A DNA stretch of 64,000 bases from the NCBI GenBank assembly GCA_014925825.1, contig JACGCK010000064.1, positions 62,001 through 126,000 on the forward strand, given 5' to 3'. The number at the start of each line of letters is the position of its first letter. Within the stretch, counting starts at the first letter, position 1. The notes beneath the pieces are model-generated. The model worked only from the letters and a program-made list of their open reading frames with translations. It was not told the origin of the DNA and searched no databases. Below, piece by piece: positions 21,357 to 33,558 of the stretch. The position numbers and the translations under genes are program-made. Source of the DNA: Pholiota molesta. Lineage: Eukaryota; Basidiomycota; Agaricomycetes; Agaricales; Strophariaceae.

Positions 21357-21820
21357 CTTGTTCGACTCGCAAGCGCTGTCAGCGCTTTTGTTTGTACGCC
21401 TATGTAAGGGAAGCCAAATAAAGGAACGGCCTTCGCCGCCGGCAATCAATAGCCGACCAGCCGCATGTTTGCAGCACAGACGCTGGAACTTGAGTTGAGT
21501 CTGAGCGGTTTCACCAGTATGTAGTTGGTTTTCAATCTTTCAATACTCCTTAGCACCGAATCTTAATACTGCGATTCCATGTAATTAAGTAATCTCAAAT
21601 GTCGCTGAGCTCAAGCTGAGCGCTGAGCTCCGACCGGCCTCTTTATGGATGGTCCGTGTGGGAAGAAGATATGGGTACCACAGCCACAATGGCCGGATTG
21701 ATGGACAAAAACCGCGTTGCAAAATGCTAGGACAATAAAAAGGGCAGCACAATGCGGTTGCAGCCCTACGGACGGTTCTTCTGCATCCATTGTCCACGTC
21801 TGACTGGCCCTCGGAACGGG

Positions 21821-21831
21821 ATATAAAAGCC
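21821..21831 (+). promoter_or_regulatory. TATA box of AA9 copy 1
   Basis: GATATAAAAGC about 200 bp upstream of the AA9 start, conserved in the inverted copy near 63521-63531. An in-frame ATG at 21936 lies in the leader; the start at 22032 is preferred because it opens directly with the signal peptide. Confidence 0.55.
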
Positions 21832-22031
21832 ACGAGAACGCAGGTCAGCGATTCTCTACCACCCAAACAGCCTTGCCTGCTACGATTCTTCTCTCGTTTC
21901 TTTCTCTTTCCTGAACGGGTTTCCCTTTTACACTTTTGCTTTCTAGTTCTCGCAGTGCGATCTCTATTGGCTCTCTAACCACTCATTATACACCCTCGCC
22001 GAAACATCTCTATTTTTCCCCCCGATCAACT

Positions 22032-23091
22032 ATGAAGACCACGTCGCTCCTCGTGCCTCTACTAGGGGCAGCCTATGCCTCCGCCCACGGTTTCCTCAGG
22101 ACTGTGACTATTAACGGCCAATCATACACCGGAAACCAGCCCGCAAGCGCTACGAAACCCAGCATCATCCGCGAAATCAGCACCCAGGACCCCAACAAGG
22201 GTGCCTCCAACCCCGCGCTGACCTGCGGCCCCAATGCCACCGCAGCCTCCCTCGACGCAACCGTGAACCCTGGAGATAGTCTGACGTTCAGCTGGAAGGC
22301 CCAGGATCTGGGCAACGTACGTTCTCTCCGACCTCAGTGAGGTGCTCGTACTCGATCCTAATGTGATTCTATTTATAGTGGCCTCACAATACCGGTCCTA
22401 TGTTGACCTACATGGCTTCGTGCGGATCGGCGACGTGCGACAAGTTCGATGCGTCGACCGCAAAGTGGTTCAAGATCTCGCAAGACGGCAAAGAGCCCAA
22501 CGACGACAGCACATGGATCCAGGCCCGCCTGAGTACGTCTCCCCCTCCCTCGCCTCCCTGCCCGCCCCCTGACCTCATCTTCCCCCGCAGTGACCGGCGG
22601 CGTCGCCACCTCCCAGATCCCGCCAACCTCGCCCCGGGCAACTACCTCCTCCGGCACGAGATCATCGCGCTGCACCTCGCCAACACGCTCGGCGGCGCCG
22701 AGTTCTACCCCGCGTGCGCGCAGATCACCGTCGGCGGCGCGGGACGGGCGCCCCGCAGCCCAGCGAGCTCGTGAGCCTGCCCGGCGCGTACAGCGACAGC
22801 GACCCCGGCATCTTCGACCCCGACGTCTTCAACCCCGGCGCGGCGTACACCTTCCCCGGGCCCCCGATCGCGCGCTTCGTCGCTGGCAGCACGAACGCGT
22901 CGTCGTCCACGTCCGGCGCGGCGCCGTCTGGGACGGGCGCCGCGGCGCCGGCGACGTCGACCACGGCGTCCGGCAAGACGTGCACGATCAAGAAGCGCGC
23001 GTTGTCGAACACCGAGGCTGCGGATCTGTACGTCGTGCGCCCGCGCCATTTCAGCCGCATCATGCGCCGCCTCGCGCAGAACCTGCATTAA
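22032..23091 (+). pseudogene. AA9 lytic polysaccharide monooxygenase, copy 1 (two frameshifts)
   Basis: Exons 22032-22316, 22379-22532, 22591-23091, same intron positions as the intact copy at 62240-63331. Signal peptide then mature N-terminus HGFLRTVTINGQ, the copper-binding His-1 of the histidine brace; second brace region is WPHNTGPMLTYMASCG. Compared with copy 2, one C is missing in CAGATCCCGCC (about 22618) and one base in GGCGCGGGACGGG (about 22740), so the catalytic domain's C-terminal third and the linker fall in different frames. Also shorter by about 30 bp in the Ser/Thr/Ala linker. If both deletions are sequencing errors the gene would encode about 313 residues. Confidence 0.85.
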
Positions 23092-23790
23092 AGCCTCAAG
23101 AGGCCCCCACATCTATGACATGAAAACGATGAAAACGATAACGACATAGACGCATTTGTATACACCCCCACATCGCACGCATCGGACGTTGATCGTCATG
23201 TACTACCATCTGACACGCGACACCACACACTCTCTCTGTACCATCCCATCCCGCCCCACGTACGACTAACGAAGTAACGTCCGATTTTGACTTGGTATCG
23301 TTGTTATCTTATAAGGCACTATTATTCACTGTATTAGTATTTCCGATGTATAGCTCTGACTGCTTGCAGCTACATAGCGGCTTTTGCTCGCTGGGTTTTT
23401 ATAGGAGTGTTGTTGTGTAATAGGGAATTTTTGCAATAATCACAAAAACATCCTATAACTACATAAGAAGTGAATGTGAAATGCATCTGGGAGATAGCAT
23501 TATTTAATGTTTATTATGAGCTTCGAGGTTGCTTTCGCCGGGTCCTGAAGAACTGGAAGTGCTGGCATCCGCATGCCTGATAAAGACTTCCTTCATTGGT
23601 TCCTCAGTCGAACTGCCGTGCTGGCTACTTGTCATTCCCTCATCCAAAATGAATCTCCATCATTAAGTACTGTGTCAAGTAACACGTTACCAACGTGTAT
23701 TCACTACACATTCATTCCAAGTTCTCCTTCCTTTCGAACACCATCATCATCTCCAGCCAGCCAGCCAGCCAGTCTCTAACGCACACCCAC
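23092..23790. other. 3' flank between convergent AA9 copy 1 and HAD copy a
   Basis: Duplicated in the other arm (61550-62239). No gene seen. Contains repeats of CCAGCCAG near 23755-23770. Confidence 0.5.
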
Positions 23791-25009
23791 CTAACCTCGC
23801 CCACCAAGCGGCCCAGCAGCAAGCTGCACAAGCCCCTCAAACGAATCCAGCACATAATCCACCTCGCCCCCCTCCTTTTCGTCTTCACGCCCTCCGCCGG
23901 CACCTCGTCCTCCTCCGGGCGCCGGATGTACACCGTGCGCATGCCCAGCCGCCCGCCGCGCGCAGGTCGTAGATGTGCGCCGCGACCATGGCGCACTCCT
24001 CTGGCGGCAGCGCGAGGTGGCGCATGGCCTCGAGGTAGGCTTTGGGGTTGCTAGAGGGTGCGGGATGGCTTGGGTGAGTTGGTATGGTTATTGGATTGGA
24101 GGAAGAGGTACGGACGGTTTGATTGTGTCGAAGAGCTCCGCGGAGAATATCACGTCCCAGGGCAATCCCGCGTGTTTCGCCTGTGCATGCGCGGTTCAAA
24201 AAGAAATTCGCATTATTAGCAATATGTATTCGAGATATGCAGATCCACCGCAAGGGCGGCGAAGAACTCGGATAATCACGACAGTCGACTACTCAACTCA
24301 CCAGGTCAATCAGCAGTCGCACGCTCGAGTTCGGCAAGGTCGCGATAATAGCGTGCTTCTTCAGCGCATGCAGATTGTCGACAGTATCCGGCCAGCCTTT
24401 GCGTTTAATCAGTAACACGAGGAATGGAATGCGGAATGAAGCCATTATTAGCCAGAGATTCTAGAGCCTGAGCGTTTCAAGTGATAAGACAAACGCGCCA
24501 CCATTCAGACGATGCCACACGAGATTCAGGTGCCGGCGCGTTTTCTCGTCCCACGCAGAGCCCAGATGCGCGTACTCCGGCGTGCGCAGGAGATCATCGA
24601 GGATCTGTAAGATGTAACGCAACCGGCGCATTAAATTCGAGGAGAATGAAAGGCACTCACCCCTCTGAGTATGGCATCCACATCAAGCGGGCCCGGAAGA
24701 GTACCCTCTGCCATTAACCGCCTAGATTGTAGTAGGATAATCATGAATCGTCCGACACATCTTGGACATTATCACAGGGAGGATGACAGCGTACACGTTC
24801 TTCATATACCCATTCCGCCATTCCTGAGCGAGCCGACCCAATCTGCGCCAGAGAAGCTTGAATCCATTCTATCATCCAGGCTGGCAGATCGACGCACCTG
24901 CGGATTGCCCGCGTTCCTTCCCAAGCGCCTCGAGCTCGGCGACGACGCTAGAGCGCCAGTCCACAGTGGTGCCGAACACGTCGAAGATGAAAGCTTTGAT
25001 AGGAGACAT
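23791..25009 (-). pseudogene. haloacid dehalogenase type II, tandem copy a
   Basis: Seven exons (25009-24898, 24842-24795, 24721-24661, 24604-24502, 24396-24302, 24180-24116, 24050-23791) give about 248 residues if three 1-base gaps are allowed, a normal length for L-2-haloacid dehalogenase-like HADs. Motif I with the nucleophile Asp is FIFDVFGTTVDWRSS. The motif II region reads IIATLPNSSVR where copy c has IIGTLSNGNVR, so the conserved Ser is Pro. Motif III/IV Lys and Asp lie in NPKAYLEAMR and AAHIYDLRAAG. Frame breaks: exon 2 (about 24830), and exon 7 at a GGG run (about 23953) and an AAAA run (about 23878), each one base short of the sister copies. The substrate of fungal members is unknown. 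Confidence 0.8.
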
Positions 25010-25286
25010 TATTGCTTCGTCTTGGCTCTATGTTGGATGGATAACAAATGGATTAGTGTCCACAAAAGCGCTTAGTACTCCTGAGAGCGCAATCGACAAT
25101 CGTCACGATATAACCCCATATAATGAGCATAGAAATAGGAATTGCATGCGATGATCTATTTATAGGACATGCCTTCACAAAGGCGGTTTTGAATGCATCG
25201 TGTATTCGCTACACATAATTCACCATCCCTTTACAACACCACCACCATCGCCATCTCCAACCAGCCATAATCCAACGTGCATCCAC

Positions 25287-26469
25287 CTAATCTTTCCCAC
25301 TAAGCGGCCCAGCAGCGAGCGCCGCAAGCCCCTCAAACGAATCCAACACATAATCCACCTCGCCTCCCTCCGCTTTCGCCCTCACCTCCTCCGCCGGGAC
25401 CGCATCTTCTCTCGGGCGCCGGATGTACACCGTGCGCATGCCCTGGCCCGCCGCGCCGCGCAGGTCGAAGAGATGCGACGCGACCATGACGCAGTTCTCG
25501 GGCGGCAGGGCGAGGTGGCGCATGGTTTCGGTGTAGGCTTTGGGGTGTCTAGAGGTAGAGAAGAGTTATATGGGGTTGAGCTTTTTTTTTAATGGGGAGG
25601 AAGTACAGACGGTTTGAACGTGTTGAAGAGTTCCGTGGAAAATACCGCGTCCCAAGGCAGTCCCGCGTGTTTCGCCTGTGCAGTATGGTCGAGGTCGAGA
25701 TATGAGTTCGCATTAGTAGAGCATTTGATATGCTTGTAGATCGCTCGCAAGAGAGGCAAACTTGATTTACAACTCACCATATCTACCAGCAGACGCATGT
25801 TCCCATTTGACAAGGCAGTGATGATAGTCTGCTTCTTCAGCGCATGCAGGCGGCGACAACATCCGGCCAACCTTATTAATGTGTAGGAGTACCCGTCATC
25901 AGCCGGCGATGGTTAGACGTTATTAGATTGCGAACCATTTAGACGGTGCCAGACAAGATTCAGGTGTTGGCGCGTTTTCTCGTCCCATGCAGAACCCAGA
26001 TGCGCATATTGTGGCTGGCTCAGGAGAGCGTCGAGGATCTATAAAATGTAAGGCACGACTTCGCCATTAATGCTGCAAGTAATATAAGGAGTAGAAAGGT
26101 ACTCACCTCTCTGTGCATGGTATCCACATTGAGCGGACCCGTTAGAGTACCTCTGATATTAATCGCCTAGATCATATGTAGTAGGATGAATCATCCAAAC
26201 ACCATTATGAATATAACAAGGATGACGAAGGCGCACGTATTCTTCATGTACCAATCCCGCCATTCCTGCGCGAACTTGATCCAATCTGCAGCGCCGCAGC
26301 AAAGAAAAATCTTAACCGTCTTTTATCTCCCAGCTTTGATGGTACCAATGGCGCACCTGCGGATTGCCCATGTTCCTTCCCGAGCGCCTCAGCTCAGCGA
26401 CGACGCTAGAGCGCCATCCACAGTGGTTCCAAGCACGTCGAAGATGAAGGCTTTGATTGGAGGGGACAT
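25287..26469 (-). pseudogene. haloacid dehalogenase type II, tandem copy b
   Basis: Same exon pattern as copies a and c. Start MSPPIKAFIFDVLGTTV; a base is missing just after (GTGGATGGCGC versus GTGGACTGGCGC in copy a, about 26415), giving an early stop. Further one-base gaps appear in the exon starting near 26160 and in the GGLHALKK exon (about 25855). Exon 7 (25523-25287) is open with NCVMVASHLFDLRGAAG and VDYVLDSFEGLAAL. Motif II is intact as TALSNGNMR. The exon-1 deletion is shared with copy c, so b and c probably descend from one already damaged copy. Confidence 0.75.
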
Positions 26470-26855
26470 TATTGCTCTGTCTGGTTCTATGTTGGAAGGA
26501 TATTGTCTTACAAAGGAAAGACGAAAGTACTCATGAGAGCGACATGATATGACGTCATAATGAACATGGAAATCGGAAGTGCGTGCGGTAATCGATTTAT
26601 AGCGTACTCTCATACATATAGCTAACATACCTATTACAAGGTACCAACTCAACGTTCACGAACACTTAGAATGCAAGTATAGTAGATTCCCCGTCAAACT
26701 TCTATGTTGGCTATTTTTCAATTTCCTTTTCAAAAATGACTTTAGTACCATCTTACACTATGTATTCGCTGCATAATATTTTTACTTCTTTCCTTTCGAA
26801 CGCCACCTTCATCATATCCAGCCAGTCAGTCAGCCGCTAGTGGGGCAGGCATCCC

Positions 26856-28058
26856 TCACTCCTTCCCACCAAGCGGCCCACCAGCGAGTCCCGCAAGCCC
26901 CTCAAACGAATCAAGCACATAATCCACCTCTCCCCCATCCGCCTTGGCCTTCACGCCCGCGGCCGGGACCACGTCCTCATTCGGGCGCCGGATATACACG
27001 GTGCGCATGCCCTGCCGCGCCGCCGCCTCCAGGTCTTGGATGTGCGCCGCGACCATGGCGCAGTTCTCGGGCGGCAGGGCGAGGTGGCGCATGGCTTCGA
27101 GGTAGGCTTTGGGGTTTCTAGATATAGAAAGAATTGTTTAATAAGTCGACGAGTTTCTTTCTGGTGGGAAGATGGGAAGGAGAGACGGACGGTTTGAATG
27201 TGTTGAAGAGTTCCGTGGAGAATACCACGTCCCAAGGCAATCCCGCGTGTTTCGCCTATTCATGCCCGAGTGGAATTGAAAAGCGTCAGTCCATAGTACA
27301 TTTGATTGAAGATCGCCGCAAAGGATGCAACGTTAAATCACGCTCACCATGTCCACCAGCAGGCGCACGTTCCCATTCGACAAGGTCCCGATAATGGCTC
27401 GCTTCTTCAGCGCATGCAGGCCCCCGACAGTATCTGGCCAGCCTTACAAATAACGAGAAACGCCCATCATCAGCTGGTGATTGACGTTATTAGACATGGT
27501 ATCGGTGCGAACCATTCAGACGGTGCCAGGCAAAATTCAGGTGCTGGCGCGTTTGCTCGTCCCACACAGAGCCCAGATGCGCGTATTCCGGCGTGCTCAG
27601 GAGGTGGTCGAGGATCTGTAATAAGATATAACGCACGCCTTTTCTATGAATGCTCCAATGAATTTGAGGCCAATGAAAGGCACTTACCTCTCTGTGCATG
27701 GCATCCACATTGAGCGGGCCCGCTAGAGTACCTTGTGCTATCAATCGCCTAGATTAGACATAGCAATATAAGTCGCCCGACACACCTTGAGTAATATCAA
27801 AGGGTGATAACGCACGTATTCTTCATGTACCCATTCCGCCATTCCTGCGCAAACTTTGCCCAATCTGTAGCGGCGCACCAGAAAAAAAAAAAACCATCCA
27901 TCCCACTTATCCTGCAAAATGGCATGCGGTTCAGACTCACGCACCTGCGGATTGGCCGTGCTCCTTTCCAAGCGCCTCGAGTTCAGCGACGACGCTGGCG
28001 CGCCATTCACAGTGGTGCCGAACACGTCGAATATGAAAGCTTTGATAGGAGGGGGCAT
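26856..28058 (-). pseudogene. haloacid dehalogenase type II, tandem copy c
   Basis: Exons 28058-27945, 27864-27816, 27748-27688, 27615-27513, 27442-27348, 27255-27191, 27117-26856. The summed length is one base short of 250 codons. The only break is in exon 1 just after FIFDVFGTTV (GTGAATGGCGC, about 28004), at the same place as in copy b. All catalytic motifs are otherwise present: motif I Asp, TLSNGNVR, NPKAYLEA Lys and AAHIQDLEAA Asp. The best preserved of the three full-length copies; if the exon-1 gap were an assembly error this would be a functional HAD gene of 249 residues. Confidence 0.78.
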
Positions 28059-28497
28059 TGTTGCTCCGTCTGGGCGCGCCGTGATGGGTGTTGTGTGCGA
28101 TTGAGAACAAGCTTTTGTGCGTAGTCAGTTATATCGTGCGAGAGGGAGATATCTGTTGGTCACGTACCGAGTTTGAAAATGTGGACTATCGAACTAGAAC
28201 CGGTACGAGCCAACCCTCATACCCGGGGGTATACATAGCTCAGCTGGGAGAGCAAGAGAAGACTGATGATATCAAAACCAGTCAGCGAGGCCACTAGATT
28301 AGATTAGATTCCTTTCATTTGGATATGCCCCAAAAAACTTTAGAATAGCAAGACAGGTGCGGATAAGATGATACTGTACAATATATACCTCATACTGAGA
28401 GATAGTGTCTGAACTATGTGTAAGTTATGATAGCGCAAGGATATGTTGTTAGAATGGTACAGCAGAACGAGTATGCAACAGGAAAAAAATGACAGAA

Positions 28498-28631
28498 TCA
28501 TGAACAATAGTAAGGTAGTTCGAAAATAGGAGGTATGCCAAGCGCCTCGAAAGCAGCTGCAATTGCGCGGGCGACGTCGCGTTCTTCGAGGCATCCTGGC
28601 GTAAAGGCCTCTAATAGGTACGATGCAAGGC
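28498..28631 (-). other. possible alternative C-terminal exon of the zinc-finger gene
   Basis: On the minus strand, joining at a CAG acceptor at 28647-28649 opens a frame reading CLEERDVARAIAAAFEALGI and stopping at 28498. It looks like natural protein, but the implied intron (28647-28678) is only 32 bp, short for this genome. Otherwise the gene stops at 28632. Confidence 0.35.
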
Positions 28632-31600
28632 TCAGTTTCCATTGAGCTGAAGTGGCGAAAAAGCGGTCAGTTCCGTACCTTCTGGTGGTGCTAATATGCT
28701 TATGCCAATTTTAATTTTATCATGCTCGTCCTCCGAGTCACTACTGAGCGACGTGAGAGGGGACAGGCCAGCGAGAAGATCCTCTTCATCAAGAGGGTCG
28801 GGTGTGAGAAATCTGGGGCGATAACGGAGGAAGGAAGCACTTCCAACGAAGGAGCGAGTCACCAGACGATCATTCTTCCGAGGTCGAGATTTAGATTTCA
28901 TCTGGCGAACGGGATTCAGCTCCTTGATCAACCGATCCCTTCCAAAACCCCAAGAACGCTGCAGACTGCCAACAAAAGTGCGTTTCAGCTTCTCCGCGGG
29001 GCGGCGTTGGGCAATAGAACCGGCGAATGCAACAGAAGGAAGGGCATCCCCGGCCGGTGCAGCGAAAGTCGCGCCCATCTTCTGCCCATCCAGCGAATAG
29101 ATTGCGCCCCAATATTGCGCATTTGGCGGAGGCACGGCGCTAAGAAGAACCGTAGGTAAACGTTTCGCCTTCGGAGCGGCGTGCTGCTGGGCCTGATATC
29201 CGCGAGTCGACGATATATAAGGGACTCCTCGCTTCTGGCAACACAAAGTGCAGTTGCAATAATCCTCGCAGCGCGGGCAAGTCTGCTGTTTAACCTTAAT
29301 GTTGAACTTCTTGTCCGGATATCTACGCATCATATATCAGAACGAAAGCATAAGCACCGAGAAACTAGATTATACATACCGCAATGCAACGCAACGACAG
29401 CAAATCAATGTGTTGCAACGACAGGCCATCTTCAAGTAGAAAGTCTTGCGCCGGCATTGATGACAATATTCAGCAGACTCCTCTAAAGGATACTCTACTT
29501 GATCGGCTCGAGTAAGCGTTGTAAAAAGGGGAGTGGAGAATGTCGCTGGCTCCTTCTGAAGGGATGCTCGAGAAGTCAAAGCCGCCGACCGAGGCTTACG
29601 TTTGTTCACACTAACCACTTCGGACTCAGAATAGTCGTTGTCGTCGTCGGATGATGGTGCAGACGAGGCATATTCCGATGTGGTCGAACGCCCACGACCA
29701 CGACGAGGAGGCAGCTTGAAAACGGGCACGGATGGCGAGCGTGAATCATCTGTGAGGCGGGGTCCCTCAGTGTCAGGAAGCGACTGAAAAATGGAAGCAG
29801 ACGGTTCGTATGCTTCGTCCTGGTCGTTCAAAAGGGAAGGAGGAATCTGGAATAGATCGCTGGGAGATTCTGGTGGAACTTCGATCTGGGCACTCAGCCG
29901 GGTGGGAGGATGCGAAATCGGAAACACGTCACTGTGAGTATCGGCCGCTGATTCAGGATCTGCCTCTTGTTGGGCAGGAGATGAAGGAATATTAAAGATA
30001 TCATCATGAGACAACCCCAGGTCTGGCTCTGGCTCTTGATGGGTGGCCGCGGACGGCTGCCCATCAAGCCACGTCGGGTCGATCGTCGCGTAGGTATACT
30101 CTTGAAGCTGCTCCGTCGCCGCCTGCGTCGGCCAAGATGCAGATTGACCACTGGTGTGCTGGCCAAATCCGTTTGTAATGATGTGTGGGACAGGTTGGGG
30201 CGGGTAGAGGTATGCGCCGAGGGAAGTCGTGCCAGAATTAGATTGGGGTAATACTCGACGATGGCTGGCGGTTGCAGATATGTGACAGTCGTGCTGCTCG
30301 AGGACGCGAAGAGAGACGATTGGGCAGGCAAGCTTTGATTATAGGGGTGCGGGTAATTACTTGGCCCTTCTGGTTGGTTGGCGGAGGGGTAGTTCGGGTG
30401 ATATACGGATGTACCAGTCATAGGCGGACTCGGACTGACAGCCTTGCGCTTCCCAAGAGCTTTCGCAGACGGCGTCGGAGCCAATTCAGCATTACCATTG
30501 CTCGCCGACAAGGATGGTCTCGCAGTGTGTATTTGGGTGGTTGTAGGCCTGACCGATGGTGAAGATGACGCAGTCACAGTTGGTGTTTGAATAGTTGCAG
30601 GCCTAATCGATGTCACAGATGGTGAGGATGACACAGTCACAGCGGTAGGAGCAGGCTTCTGCGGAGGCGCCTGCATTTTTCGTTGTCGTTTCTTAAACTG
30701 CGCAGCCAAATCGATCTTCGGAGGGGGCGGCGCTGGAGGCAGTGACGGCCTAGGAGCAGCATCCTGTCGCAGCGGACCTTTAGTAACGACAACGACATCG
30801 TTGCCGTCGCCGTCGTCGCCATCGTCGCCGTCTTCATCATCACCCTCGAACCCTTCAGCCCAAAACAAACGTCCTCCCACGGACTTCTCGTCTTCAGAAG
30901 CGGTCGTCGAAGTGGTGGTCTTCGAGCGCGGCCACACTGACAGCCGGTTGATATCGACATTTTTGCGCGTTCGTCCTTTACTAGAACTCCCCCAGTACTG
31001 CCTTCAAAACATTGTTGGGTATCCTCCAAAGACGTGGCGACCCCATGTACGCGCCGCCGTACAAAACGCGTATTATGGAAAACCAGATCAGGCGGCGTCT
31101 CTCTGATGGTTCCAAGCAACAACCGCACGCAATCATCCTCTGCAATGTACTTGGTGCGTGCAGGGGCCAAGGGCGGCGCTTTCGCGTGTATTTTCCCTGA
31201 GTTCGGGATGGGAGCGATAGGTGGTGGGAGCTGCTTCGGTTTCGGTTTTGGTCTCGGTTTCGGCCTCGCCACCTCCTCGCGCTTCCGTTTTTTCGTCTCG
31301 CTGACATCGTCCGGCAAGGTCAGATCGATAGTGATGCGTGGTTTTTCGACGATACGCTGGCGCTCTCTTCCCGCTCTTCGAAGTCATGCCGCCGACGTTT
31401 CGTCTGCCGGACATCCCTAGAAACAGACGTCGATTCTGAAGAGTACCGAGAGGGACCGGCAACCGGGGGTTTATTTCCCTGATACTTGGGCCCCTTTGGC
31501 TTTGGGCGATTGACTTTGATGACCTTATTATTCAGAGGCAGGGTTCCAAGTGAGTCGTTGTTATCCCACGACGCTTGCATCGCACGCGCAAGGTCGTTGT

Positions 31601-32306
31601 GCACTTCTACTTGGGCCACAGGCCGGGGCTTTTTCTTTGGTGGAGGACGCGATATTCGGGCGATTTTTGGCTGATGCCGAGGAGGTGGGAGGGAAACGTG
31701 CGACATGAAGACTTTTTGGGGAGGGCGCGGTCGTTTACTTTTAGCGGGTGGCGGAGTGAACAAGTCTTCAACGGCGACATATGGAGGCGGTGTGAAAAGC
31801 GCGTCGTCCTAAGGATAGGAAAGTAAGATACATTTTCGTTGATAGACTGCAAATCTCGAACGCACCTCATCCATTTCGTATGACGGCTTTTCGGAAGAAT
31901 GAGTCGACTAAATTTGAATGTTTAAACCAATCATTCAATAAGAAATGGGTCGTAGCACGAAATAATCACTTACAGGTATATTTTCAAGGATGATAACATC
32001 GTCATCTTCGTCTGTCCCTTCGCCATCCGCAGTATGGACGGATATTGCATCAGAATTGTGATTTTCAGACCTCGGAGATGGAATATTGGAGTGAAGATAT
32101 ATGGAAGACATTGGACTTTTCATAGGAATATCAAGAAGATTTAATTGGGAGGAGTTCGAAGGTATGGGGCTACGCCTTGATAGCTCAGATGGTCTGACGG
32201 TATGCAATGGCGAGTTAAGATCTGGTTTGAACAGGAGGCCCGTTTGTATTGTCACAAACCCGCTTGGAGCGTCGGAAATGTCCTTCGGGGAATAATATGA
32301 GCTCAA
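28632..32306 (-). CDS. zf-4CXXC_R1 zinc-finger protein (putative chromatin/transcription factor)
   Basis: The C-terminal exons encode a Cys-rich module, YCHQCRRKTFYLKMACRCN followed across an intron (29323-29379) by YPDKKFNIKVKQQTCPRCED and YCNCTLCCQKRG, matching the zinc-finger domain of the MAOA repressor R1/CDCA7 type. Upstream are long acidic and Pro/Ser-rich low-complexity regions with basic, NLS-like stretches (SETKKRKREEV, PKPRPKPKPKQ) and an acidic tract (GDDEDGDDGDDGDG). Introns also at 31908-31973 and 31809-31865. The long third exon changes frame three times: an AG insertion near 31373, a GGGGG run near 30990 and a CCCC run near 30246. The 5' end is not resolved: no ATG opens the first exon, so a further upstream exon or a downstream Met is needed. 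Confidence 0.75.
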
Positions 32307-32714
32307 TTCGTAGAAAGAAGAAAATGGTAATCACAGTCGTCGAGAATGCCAACATATCTGGATTAAGATCTTTTGCAGTAGAGTAGGATGCTTCTCGATC
32401 TCAAGATTCGTGCTGCTCGACGCGTCGGGCTAATCAAAGTGATCAGGAAAAGGCAGCGGTTAAAAAGGATGAATTCGTCCATCGGACTTGAGGCCTCCAA
32501 CGGCTCAGCTGCTCCTCCAATCGTCCCTGCAGTATTCCGTGGCAAAAGTAACGTTTGTGTATACGCGTAGCCTTCAGTAGTATTCCGTTTCCAATTTCTC
32601 TTGACGCGTTTTTCTAACGTCGATGTCAGCACAAGAGACCAAACAAAATAGAGGTACGCACAAACGAGCTTTCGCTCTCACATGGCCCAGTCTGACTCTG
32701 ATCCTGCTTCATCC

Positions 32715-33088
32715 CTAGGGGCCCTTAGATGAACTTGGCACATCGTCTATGCTGTACATTTCTCCGTTGACCCAGCTGTCAAACATAGATCCTCCTTCGG
32801 TCGACGCGTCGTGCTAATCATCCAAGTTCACATGAGCAAAACGGTTCGAGAGAAGAGCACACATACGAATCCGTTATCCGTACTAATCCCTCCCTTCCCC
32901 TGGTCGCCTCCATAGAGTGTATTGCCGATAGTCTTTCCAAAATTTGGGTCGTAGCTGGAGCCAGAAGATTGGAGGTTTGATGCCAAAGCATGCGCGCCTG
33001 TTACACTATTGGAGACAGTTTGAGGTGTTGTGTCTTCGGATCCCATAAGATTTCCATCCCAGTTATTAAGTGTATAGCTCTTCATCAT
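32715..33088 (-). CDS. small two-exon protein of unknown function
   Basis: Exons 33088-32867 and 32813-32715 joined by a 53-bp GTATGT...TTAG intron give a 106-residue protein with a clean stop. It starts MMKSYTLNNWDGNLMGSEDT, is rich in Gly/Ser/Asn/Asp in the middle (GNTLYGGDQGKGGIS) and ends in an acidic segment (FDSWVNGEMYSIDDV). No signal peptide, membrane segment or known motif. Support comes from the intron and from its codon continuity; no homolog is recognised. Confidence 0.55.
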
Positions 33089-33558
33089 CCTTATAAACTG
33101 AGCAGATTAGAGAATACGTGGGGTTCATTGGTCCATGGAGAAAGCGATGAAAAAAGTGGACAACGAGCAAAACAAGCGGAAATAGGCCACGCCTCATCAA
33201 CACTGGCAGATTATGTAATCACCGCATTTTGCAATTTCCACGTCCTTGTGGGCGTCAATGTCCCCGCGCTTTTGCTGCGAGTACATAGGGTCTGCATACT
33301 CCTGTCATTAATTTTTCTTGACTTGAAAAAGCCAATATGCAGCCTGATCGCCATTTGATCGACTCTGCTGTCGACCTTAGCATCAAAAGTTAGGTACTTT
33401 AATTAGACGCAACTCCGCGGCGGGCATCAAGCGGGCATCCTCAGGACCCTTAGACTAGAATGATTTCAAGCACTACAAGTCTACAACAATGGCTTTTGAA
33501 TTTTGAGAGCAACTTTGGGTACATTATTCGCGGTCTGTTATTCAGTAATCGACTCCAA

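Larger units (their letters stand above)
21357..24046 (+). repeat. inverted segmental duplication, left arm (AA9 + HAD 3' exon)
   Basis: Matches the reverse complement of 61268-64000. It starts CTTGTTCGACTCGCAAGCGC, exactly what the window's right end reads in reverse, so the true arm may extend further. It includes the AA9 gene, its promoter and 3' flank, and the last exon of the HAD gene; similarity stops near the start of that exon. The arms are diverged by scattered substitutions and small indels. Confidence 0.88.

Noticed and set aside
28222..28290. tRNA-like segment with an A box (TAGCTCAGCTGGGAGAGC)
   Set aside because: The 5' half looks like a tRNA, but there is no T-arm/B box downstream and no pairing acceptor stem. 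At most a tRNA-derived relic.
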